Assembly (NCBI GenBank): GCA_021161055.1
Contig: JAGHBI010000110.1
Span: 1-6,162, forward strand
Direction of reading: 5' to 3'
Length of the DNA stretch: 6,162 bases
From: Candidatus Iainarchaeum sp.
GTDB taxonomy: Archaea > Iainarchaeota > Iainarchaeia > Iainarchaeales > DTGL01
The position numbers and the translations under genes are program-made. Shown here piece by piece: positions 1 to 6,122 of the stretch (its first letter is position 1; every line of letters starts with the position of its first letter). The notes under the pieces are model-generated. The model was not told the DNA's origin. It saw only the letters and a list, made by a program, of their open reading frames with translations, and did not search any database.

Positions 1-25
1 TATGTTGATTCTGGAGGTAATCTAA
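1..25 (+). other. Possible 3' end of an upstream gene
   Basis: Two frames stay open from the left edge. One ends with a TAA at 23-25, directly against the ATG at 26 (last residues would read LILEVI). The other runs to a TAG at 34-36 and would overlap the next gene by 11 bases. Tight packing elsewhere in the window makes an upstream co-oriented gene plausible, but 25 bases cannot decide which frame, if either, is coding. Confidence 0.2.
13..18 (+). promoter_or_regulatory. Ribosome binding site GGAGGT for the 324-aa secreted protein
   Basis: GGAGGT is a near-perfect complement of the archaeal 16S 3' end (AGGAGGTGATC type). It lies 7 bases before the ATG at 26. It supports that start, which also gives a complete signal peptide. 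Confidence 0.8.
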
Positions 26-1000
26 ATGCATGTTAGGCTTACTTTTCTATGTTTTTTAACGATAATGGTTTGTGCCTTTGCTCAGAGCAGCCAGCCGCAG
101 GTTGAGGTTGCAGACAGACTGGCAGAGCTCGCAGAGCAGATTGCAGGCACGCAACCACAGCCTCAAATGGCGTGTGCACCAGCAATAATCGATGTGAAGG
201 TTAATGGTGTGAGCGGAGGAACCATAAAAATATATGAATCTGCAGCAGCTCTCAATGAGGTTACAAACAACATTGAAATCTCTTATGATTTAGGTGACTG
301 TATTGCACAGGAAGTCTGCTTTTCTGTGTGGCGCACAGATCCGTTTTCGGCCCTTCCCTCCCCAAGAGCCACTGAAGATAGTAAAAAGGCTGCTGTGGTT
401 AAGTGGTGGCTTCTCTATGGTGCGAAAGATTATGTCCTGCAAAATGGCAATTTTGAGCAGTTCTTTATACAGAGTATTGGCGAGTATCAATACGAGCTTT
501 TTTCAGGCACCAACTGGTTTCCGCACAACCTGTACGATGTGCAGTGTAAAAGTAGTACGCTCTTTAGATCCATTACTGGATTGCATAAAAGTGGTACGCT
601 CACAGGGCAGGATAGCTTTTCCTTTACCTTTTCAAAATCTGCTGTGGATTCTACCAATCCTGCTTTTTTAGATCCATCTTTGGGTTCGTTTGGAAATTCA
701 CTTTACTTCACTGTCCAGGTGCGGACTGCTCCATGGAATCCAGCAAACATAGCGAGCGTTCAGGATATGACCTCAATACCCTGGCATATTTCCAATGCAT
801 TTTCAGTGCCGTTTGATGCGAGCGGTTTGACGGTAACGGAGCAACCCTCTGCAGGGTTATTACACCAAGCACCTGGCATAACAGCTCGCACACTGCAAGC
901 TTTAAGCATGGTTCCTGAGAGTTGCGTCTCTTGCAGTTCTGTAATTCACTGCTTGGCCTGTCTGGATTCTGTGCTTGTGGCTTCTTTACAAGCTGGTTGA
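26..1000 (+). CDS. Secreted protein of unknown function with C-terminal CxxC-x5-CxxC
   Basis: I do not recognise this family. The ATG has a strong binding site 7 bases upstream and opens a clear sec signal peptide (hydrophobic residues about 4-18, likely cleavage AFA|Q after residue 19), so the product should be exported. After it comes a Gln/Pro-flanked, possibly helical segment (about 20-48). From about 52 to 270 the protein is rich in beta-prone, aromatic and Ser/Thr residues, with cysteines at 50, 92, 98 and 174, as expected of an extracellular beta fold. The last 30 residues hold C300, C303, C309 and C312 in a CxxC-x5-CxxC pattern followed by a short hydrophobic end. This could be a metal knuckle, a disulfide knot or a degenerate anchor. 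There is no clear membrane helix other than the signal peptide. It converges on the - strand operon with no spacer, so it is a separate transcription unit. A late frameshift altering the C-terminus cannot be excluded, but no alternative frame looks better. Confidence 0.8.
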   Translation: MHVRLTFLCFLTIMVCAFAQSSQPQVEVADRLAELAEQIAGTQPQPQMACAPAIIDVKVNGVSGGTIKIYESAAALNEVTNNIEISYDLGDCIAQEVCFSVWRTDPFSALPSPRATEDSKKAAVVKWWLLYGAKDYVLQNGNFEQFFIQSIGEYQYELFSGTNWFPHNLYDVQCKSSTLFRSITGLHKSGTLTGQDSFSFTFSKSAVDSTNPAFLDPSLGSFGNSLYFTVQVRTAPWNPANIASVQDMTSIPWHISNAFSVPFDASGLTVTEQPSAGLLHQAPGITARTLQALSMVPESCVSCSSVIHCLACLDSVLVASLQAG

Positions 1001-3142
1001 TTACTTCTTTTTTTCCTTTTTTTCTTTACTTGCTCTTTCCTGGGTATAAGCGTAGTAAGCTAATATTATGATAACAATTGCAACCACTGCGAGGAACAGA
1101 AGCACTATTATGTTTGCCAGTGGCATCGCTACAACCTGTGCTGCAGGTGCAGGCGCTGCTGGGCTCTCTGTCTCTGCTGGCGTTGGCACTTCAACAGGCA
1201 CTTCTGCAACCGTCTTTTCAACAAGGTCTATAACAATGGTTTTCCTTATAATGCCCCGGTCTGTTAGAATCACTAGGGGAAGCTTTATCGTATTCTTATC
1301 ATATCCTTTACCGAGATAGATTGTGGCTGTAAGTTCAACGCTCGCGTTTTTATCCATTGTGAATGTCTCTGGGTGGAATCTGACATTGAAGCGCTCCGCG
1401 TTTATATCAAGCACTTCGAGTACGCAGTCGCTTGTGTTCTGAAGTGTTATCTTAGCTTTTACAGTCTTTTCCTGCTCTATTATTGTTTCTTCAATCTCCG
1501 CTTCGGCAGCAATGCCAATTTTTTCAGGAAGCGTAACAGAAATAAGTTTCACTTTTATTGGGAACTCTTTCCTGTAATCTGTTGCTTCTACTGCGAGCTT
1601 GCCTACGTAGCTTCCAGCCTGCTCGGTGACAGAAGGTGCAATGTAGAGGTAAAATTCCTTCGTTTCGGCAGGCTTAAGCTCCAATCTTTTGGGTTCAAGA
1701 TAGACCCACTTCATGCCCGAAACGCTGAGCTTTACTTCCTGTTTCTTTGTGCCTGTGTTGGTTGCCTCAAGCACTACAAGCTTGCTCTGCGGACATAGCT
1801 GAGGTGAAACCTCCATCTTTATTTCCTTTTGCAAGCTACTTGCATCAACGCTTAACGCATAGCAGTCCTCAAGTTCTATTTCTGTTGTAACTGTTTCAGC
1901 GAACTCTGCTGAGGTTGCTTTAAATGTAAGGGTTTTTTTGCCCGGCTTTTCAGAAGCAATATCAACCTTCGCTTTGACCTCAACCTGTTCCTTTGGCCTA
2001 AGTGTTACAGCGTCTTTATCAAGTGTTCCTTTAAGCCCTGAAATCGCCAATGCAAGCTTTATTTCAGTGGCTTTTTCATTGCTCAATCTAAACGTATAGT
2101 TCAGGGACTTTTCCTCAATACACGCCTTCCCTTTCCCTGAAACCTTCTCAATAGCAACCTTGTAGCAATCCCTTAATGAAACGCCCAGCTCTTTGGTTGT
2201 CTCCTTATCATAGAGCGCTGAATACGCCTTTACTGTAAATTTGAATTCTCCTTCTTCCGAAACCTTTTTGAACCTCAGCTTTAATTCTGCTTCGTCATTG
2301 GCATCAATGCTCAACGTTTTCTGTTCAAGCTCTATCCATGCGGGCCCTTCTATGCTCAACCGCAATTCATCCCTTGCACGACCTGCGTTCTTTACCCTGA
2401 GCGTCTTTGTTTCCTCTATGTCATTACATGCTTCAAATGTTTTTTCCTCAATTTCAATCTTCTGTTTATCTACAAATTCTACAGCGAGACTTGCTTCACT
2501 TTCAATTTCGGTACCTTTTATCCTTGCGGAAATCTTTGCAACGTCCTTGCCAAATGTTGTCTTGCAGGGTGCTCTCATCTTCACTGTTGCCTCTTTCTTT
2601 GAGTTTTCTTTTACATAGAGTTCTGTGGAGCTCAGCTCAAATATTTCCGTCTCTGATGTGAGGCTCAGTATAATGGTCTCCGGAATAGGGCCTCTATTTT
2701 CAACCGTTATTGTTGCACTTTTCTCCTCACACTGGCCAAGCTGCACGGTGTTTGGTTCTATGCTTATGGAAACCTTTCTGCTCTCTGTCACCTCAAACTC
2801 TATCTTCTTTGTGAAGTCTCCCTTCACAGAACTCGCTTTTAATGCGAGAGTGTATATCCCTGGTTTAGTCCAGCAGCAAGGCTTTATGAACAGATACACT
2901 GTGCCACTTTCGCCTGCACTCAGTTCTAGCTTTTCAGGGACTATCTGTGCATCGAAGTTGTTTCCAATGCCCTCAATAGTCACTGTAAATACAACCTTTC
3001 CTGAAAAGTCGTTTGTTATGGTATACGCTGCTCTTATGGGTTCTGAAAAACAATCAGCCCTAAACTTGTCAGGGCCTTCAATAGATGCAAAAGCATTTAT
3101 TGCAATTATCAACATTGCCAGGGCTACCAAAAACCTTTTCAT
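1001..3142 (-). CDS. Membrane-anchored protein with six Ig-like (NEW3/COG1470-type) domains
   Basis: This is a 713-aa type I surface protein. The N-terminal signal peptide has a hydrophobic core at about 4-18 and likely cleavage near residue 19 (AFA|S). Six beta-sandwich repeats of about 100 residues follow, at roughly 28-118, 122-222, 227-323, 326-425, 427-535 and 541-642. Most open with a Cys, then a strand ending in x-N-x-G/T (C138...VENRG, C239...VKNAG, C450...ATNTG), and continue with L-x-P/L-x-L, a basic/acidic turn and an alternating K/E strand. This matches the general pattern of NPCBM-associated NEW3/CARDB-like domains found in archaeal COG1470 proteins. A Pro/Ala/Glu-rich linker (646-669) leads to a membrane helix at about 674-697 and a cytoplasmic tail ending in KEKKEKKK. 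Sequons are few (N348, N569, N599). It is third in the operon, 5 bases after the related gene and probably translationally coupled to it. The exact function is unknown; a structural or adhesive envelope role is inferred. Confidence 0.88.
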   Translation of the reverse strand: MKRFLVALAMLIIAINAFASIEGPDKFRADCFSEPIRAAYTITNDFSGKVVFTVTIEGIGNNFDAQIVPEKLELSAGESGTVYLFIKPCCWTKPGIYTLALKASSVKGDFTKKIEFEVTESRKVSISIEPNTVQLGQCEEKSATITVENRGPIPETIILSLTSETEIFELSSTELYVKENSKKEATVKMRAPCKTTFGKDVAKISARIKGTEIESEASLAVEFVDKQKIEIEEKTFEACNDIEETKTLRVKNAGRARDELRLSIEGPAWIELEQKTLSIDANDEAELKLRFKKVSEEGEFKFTVKAYSALYDKETTKELGVSLRDCYKVAIEKVSGKGKACIEEKSLNYTFRLSNEKATEIKLALAISGLKGTLDKDAVTLRPKEQVEVKAKVDIASEKPGKKTLTFKATSAEFAETVTTEIELEDCYALSVDASSLQKEIKMEVSPQLCPQSKLVVLEATNTGTKKQEVKLSVSGMKWVYLEPKRLELKPAETKEFYLYIAPSVTEQAGSYVGKLAVEATDYRKEFPIKVKLISVTLPEKIGIAAEAEIEETIIEQEKTVKAKITLQNTSDCVLEVLDINAERFNVRFHPETFTMDKNASVELTATIYLGKGYDKNTIKLPLVILTDRGIIRKTIVIDLVEKTVAEVPVEVPTPAETESPAAPAPAAQVVAMPLANIIVLLFLAVVAIVIIILAYYAYTQERASKEKKEKKK
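1004..1027 (+). terminator. T-rich terminator for the + strand gene
   Basis: Immediately after the TGA at 998-1000 come two runs of seven T (1008-1014 and 1017-1023) and a further TTT at 1025-1027, separated only by C residues. Archaeal RNA polymerase stops at U-rich tracts without needing a hairpin, so this is a credible terminator. The same bases, read on the other strand, are the lysine codons ending the convergent gene. Confidence 0.55.
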
Positions 3143-3147
3143 GTTAC

Positions 3148-5295
3148 CTACCTCCTATAAAGCATTACCTCCGCTTTTTTTGGACCTCCAATTGTAAGTT
3201 TTAGCATGAAGATTATGACCACAAATGCTATGACAATAATTAAACCAGCCACAAGAGAAGTTCCCATACCAAAGAAACCTGCTGCAGCTGCGTGCTCCCC
3301 CGATAACTTTTCCACATAGAATTTTATGGGTTTTTCAATAACTGCGCCATCATAGCGTATTATAATTTTCCCATAGTAGTACTTCCCAGGCTCAACATCT
3401 TCGTAAGCTCTGATACTGTTCACTATTGTTTCAGAAGCTCTTGGAGCTAGAGCAAAGCTTCTCCTTGGGCTGTAAAATCCTTCTGGCAGTTCAAATTCAA
3501 TACTCACATCTATGCTTTCCATTGATGGGTTGTAGAGAACAATGGATGCTATTCTCTCCTCGCCCGGGAAGATCGATATTGTTGTGGGGTATGATACAAC
3601 CATGGGCCTTGCCTCTGCGGTTTCTTCTGGTTCTTCCGGGACCTTAGATTCTATCACCGTGAAGTATATTGTTTTTACCCAGACGCTTTCGTTTTCAATC
3701 ACTATGTCAGCGCTATAATTGCCAAGTGGCATGTCCACAGGCACATTCACTGTTATAAATACTTCTTTCCCCTCATGAGGTTGCAGGCTAAATCTTTCAT
3801 CTGAAACCTTTATGCTGGCTTTTGTTGGGTTATTCACGCTTATTTTGTAACTTTCCTCAGTATCACCTCTGTTCTCTATTGTAAGCACGAACAATCCAAA
3901 GCTGCACTGCTCTATTTCAATATCGTTATCAGCCAGTATAACAGCACTTCTACGCAGAGGCTTTACCTCGATGCAGAGCTCCTTCTTTTCTCTGTAGCCG
4001 CCTTTCCATGCGTAGATCCTTATGTAATGCTTTCCAGGCTTATCATGTTCGCGAGCGTATGCTTTCACATACAGCATTTTCTTTTCGTGCGGTTGCAGTG
4101 TTATGCTGTTATCCGTTTCGCTGAGTATATCTGAAACAGTTTGAATATTAATCGTATGCCTAAAACCGGTTAAATTCTTTATTGTAAAGCCCACATTCTT
4201 ATCCTGAAGCTTTTCCAAACTTATGCACCTTGCAGGTACCTCAAGCGAAAATATCCTTGATGGCATTTTCGGGCACTCTATAAGCTTAAAGTACGCCCTG
4301 CGCTTTACATAGTATGAATCAGCTTTCGCATATATATCCACATAGTGCTCACCTAAGCTGCCATTGCCATATATTTCGAGGTTTACATATACCTCTTGCC
4401 TCGAGTCCAGCTCAAGCTCGCCTTTTTCAAACCTGGAAGCAAATCCTGTTGAGCTTGCCTCAAGCTTCACATTCAGTGTTCTGTTTGTGAGATTCTTCAC
4501 AAGAACGCTTACAGTACCCTTTCTACCCTTGCAAATATTTCCCCTTATTGGAACAAGACTTATGCCCGGTTGACAGCACGTTTCTTCCACACTTACCGTT
4601 ATCTCTTCTTCTCTCATAAGGCATATTCCTTCTGCCCTTATCTTTACCGTATATGTTCCAGCGCTGGCGTTGTTTGTTTCTATTGTGAGCGCAACAAGCT
4701 TTGATTCGTTTGGATTCAAACAGACGCTTGTTTTTGAAACCGTAGCATCTACATACGCGCTATAATCCTTTGTGCTCAGTTTTATACACCGCGCTACATT
4801 CCCGCGGTTCTTCACCCAGAAGCTTATTGATGCTCTATCGTTAGTGCGCAAGCTCACGCTTGTTGTCGGCACACTCAGCTCGAAATCTTCGCAAGCGTAT
4901 TCGCTTGCAATTTGCACGCTATCATAGTTTTCTAAGCTGTATGCCTTGCCATCGAACGCTTTAACAACACATTTCCATTCTTCACCTGTTCGTGTGTAGG
5001 TGTGCGATATATAGGTATAATTGCTTTTCGTAGAGTATGTTCTGAAAAGAGCACCGTTCCTGTACCATCTGTAATAATACATTATTTCATCATTATCTGC
5101 GTCATAGCTGTGTGCATAACAATGCAAATCGTCCTGGGTTGTTGGCGCGGCCGGCGTTATGTATACGCTTGGTTTTTCTGGAGGAGTATTTGGCAATGCG
5201 TTGCAGCAATATGTGCAGCTGGCATAAACTGCGCTTACGAATACCAAAATTGAATAAAATGCAATCACTTTTCCGATGCTGCCTTTTTTACACAC
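3148..5295 (-). CDS. Membrane-anchored protein: PKD-like domain plus five Ig-like domains
   Basis: This is a 715-aa surface protein. The start is GTG at 5295-5293, the first start after an in-frame TGA, with AGGTG 6 bases upstream. The signal peptide core is about 9-24, with likely cleavage after YA at 25 next to a Cys-rich SCTYCC stretch; the context does not match a lipobox. Residues 38-129 form a PKD/Ig-like module with recognisable features: P-x-x-P at the start, D65-A-D-N-D, W77-Y-x-N-G, W107-K-C and F114-D-G, and a likely C59-C109 disulfide. Five NEW3-like domains follow at about 135-237, 239-341, 345-444, 450-548 and 560-661. Each of the first four opens with Cys and a strand ending near an N (VKNRG, VKNLT, IKNLT, IENRG); the fifth lacks the Cys. 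A membrane helix lies at about 678-700, followed by a short basic tail (KK, RR). Nine N-x-S/T sequons suggest glycosylation. It is the middle gene of the operon and a likely paralogue of the next gene. Function is unknown; an envelope or contact structure is inferred. Confidence 0.88.
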   Translation of the reverse strand: MCKKGSIGKVIAFYSILVFVSAVYASCTYCCNALPNTPPEKPSVYITPAAPTTQDDLHCYAHSYDADNDEIMYYYRWYRNGALFRTYSTKSNYTYISHTYTRTGEEWKCVVKAFDGKAYSLENYDSVQIASEYACEDFELSVPTTSVSLRTNDRASISFWVKNRGNVARCIKLSTKDYSAYVDATVSKTSVCLNPNESKLVALTIETNNASAGTYTVKIRAEGICLMREEEITVSVEETCCQPGISLVPIRGNICKGRKGTVSVLVKNLTNRTLNVKLEASSTGFASRFEKGELELDSRQEVYVNLEIYGNGSLGEHYVDIYAKADSYYVKRRAYFKLIECPKMPSRIFSLEVPARCISLEKLQDKNVGFTIKNLTGFRHTINIQTVSDILSETDNSITLQPHEKKMLYVKAYAREHDKPGKHYIRIYAWKGGYREKKELCIEVKPLRRSAVILADNDIEIEQCSFGLFVLTIENRGDTEESYKISVNNPTKASIKVSDERFSLQPHEGKEVFITVNVPVDMPLGNYSADIVIENESVWVKTIYFTVIESKVPEEPEETAEARPMVVSYPTTISIFPGEERIASIVLYNPSMESIDVSIEFELPEGFYSPRRSFALAPRASETIVNSIRAYEDVEPGKYYYGKIIIRYDGAVIEKPIKFYVEKLSGEHAAAAGFFGMGTSLVAGLIIVIAFVVIIFMLKLTIGGPKKAEVMLYRR
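3150..3155 (-). promoter_or_regulatory. Ribosome binding site inside the end of the upstream gene
   Basis: On the - strand GGAGGT spans the last two Arg codons (AGG AGG) and the first base of the TAG stop of the 715-aa gene. It sits 7 bases before the ATG at 3142. It fixes that start and suggests that ribosomes finishing one rod gene begin the next. Confidence 0.8.
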
Positions 5296-5301
5296 TCACA
5301 A

Positions 5302-5306
5302 CACCT
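5302..5306 (-). promoter_or_regulatory. Ribosome binding site AGGTG overlapping the upstream stop
   Basis: AGGTG on the - strand shares its A and first G with the TAG stop (5307-5305) of the cysteine-rich gene. It lies 6 bases before the GTG start at 5295. Together with the 9-base gap this supports co-translation and the choice of the GTG start. Confidence 0.65.
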
Positions 5307-6108
5307 AACAATCATCCTCTCTCGGTACGCATGGGTCCGGGCCATACCTCTGCTGGCAGTAGTACCCTGCTGGGCAGTCAGCGTCTGTGTCGCATTCGCA
5401 ATCCCAGCTCGAGCCATCAGGGATTATGCACCTTTCTGGCCTGCAGTGCCCATTTACGCAACCGTTTTTGCAGTATGTCTTTGCAATATAACTGCAATTT
5501 CTGGTTCTGTACGCTTTCCAGTAATTATCCAAACATACCCATTTTGGAGTGCATATGGCACTTACTCTTCTTTTTGTAATTTTTAATCCCAGAGGCTGCT
5601 CCTGAATTATCTGTTGCTGCATCTGTTGCTGTGGATATATCTGTGTATAGCCTCGGTACTGGTAACCACTTGGGGCCCGATACTGGTAATAGCTTGAGGT
5701 TATGCAGGACCCATTGCTACATCCATGCAGGCATGTTAGTATTTTCTTTGGCATTATATCACATCTTGAGTTTCTGTAGAGCACCCAGAGCTCATTCATC
5801 ACGCAAAAAGGTTTTCCAATGTATCTTGAGCTGCACCATGGCCCTATGCTTATGTACAGAGGACCAAGCACTATTCTTGAAGGCTTCCTTCTGCACATGC
5901 CATTTACGCAGTACGTGCCAGGGGGACATTCCCTCACATAGATTCTTGCTGCATTTCCATTCGGATAGTTTATTTCAATATACAGTGCGTTTCCAACACA
6001 AACACTTCTCTTTGGCGTTTCAAAGATGGTCTGCGGAACAATACCTGCAAAGATTTCCTGTAAAAAGAATACCCCGAACAGAACGCTAAGAATCAAAACC
6101 TTCCTCAT
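5305..6108 (-). CDS. Cysteine-rich secreted protein with C-x3-C-x-N-G-x-C repeats
   Basis: The 267-aa product starts with a signal peptide (hydrophobic core 4-15, likely cleavage FA|G after 21) and has no other membrane helix. The ATG at 6108 is the only usable start, since an in-frame TAA lies at 6138-6136. The mature part carries 23 cysteines in four blocks. Block 1 (37-72) ends C-x5-C-V-N-G-x-C. Block 2 (92-135) and block 3 (186-222) both read Cys, Cys, Trp, Tyr-Arg, Arg, Cys, then C-x3-C-x-N-G-x-C, and look like a duplication. Block 4 (227-267) is a compact knot with the D-x-D-C-P-x-G-Y-Y-C pattern of small disulfide-rich modules. A Tyr/Gln-rich linker (about 136-171), with YQYR twice and a QQQMQQQ stretch, separates blocks 2 and 3. 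W-V-C ... R-T-R-N-C in block 3 recalls thrombospondin-type modules, but only loosely. It is first in the operon ahead of the two rod proteins, so it may be their partner. I cannot name a family. Confidence 0.83.
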   Translation of the reverse strand: MRKVLILSVLFGVFFLQEIFAGIVPQTIFETPKRSVCVGNALYIEINYPNGNAARIYVRECPPGTYCVNGMCRRKPSRIVLGPLYISIGPWCSSRYIGKPFCVMNELWVLYRNSRCDIMPKKILTCLHGCSNGSCITSSYYQYRAPSGYQYRGYTQIYPQQQMQQQIIQEQPLGLKITKRRVSAICTPKWVCLDNYWKAYRTRNCSYIAKTYCKNGCVNGHCRPERCIIPDGSSWDCECDTDADCPAGYYCQQRYGPDPCVPREDDC

Positions 6109-6122
6109 CTGACCACCCTCAT
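6105..6122 (-). other. Possible five-codon leader ORF (MRVVR)
   Basis: ATG at 6122-6120 is preceded at 8 bases by GGAG (6134-6131). It reads five codons and stops at TGA 6107-6105, which overlaps the ATG of the cysteine-rich gene as ATGA. The spacing is good for initiation and the overlap would allow coupling, but an ORF this short is easily chance. Confidence 0.15.

Noticed and set aside
294..671. 125-codon open frame on the + strand overlapping the secreted-protein gene
   Set aside because: It is a second frame within a gene that has both a strong binding site and a signal peptide; it has neither.
1373..1798. 141-codon open frame on the + strand
   Set aside because: Antisense to the rod gene, with no binding site or signal peptide and a Phe/Tyr/Cys-rich composition typical of a shadow frame.
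2625..3197. 190-codon open frame on the + strand
   Set aside because: It lies opposite the 713-aa gene, starts at a GTG without a binding site, and is rich in Ser/Leu/Phe as expected of the complement of Lys/Glu-rich codons.
4891..4908. Perfect 7-bp hairpin (GCAAGCG, 4-base loop, CGCTTGC)
   Set aside because: It lies inside the coding region of the 715-aa gene. With loops of 3-8 bases, about two such stems are expected by chance in 6 kb.
5221..5233. Possible lipobox before the first cysteines of the 715-aa protein
   Set aside because: The residues before C27 are Y-A-S, without the Leu/Val at -3 expected of a lipobox, and the protein already has a C-terminal membrane helix.
5112..5579. 155-codon open frame on the + strand spanning two - strand genes
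   Set aside because: It crosses the boundary of two well-supported genes and has no recognisable protein pattern or upstream binding site.
5631..6089. 152-codon open frame on the + strand
   Set aside because: Antisense to the cysteine-rich gene; its composition simply mirrors that gene's codons.
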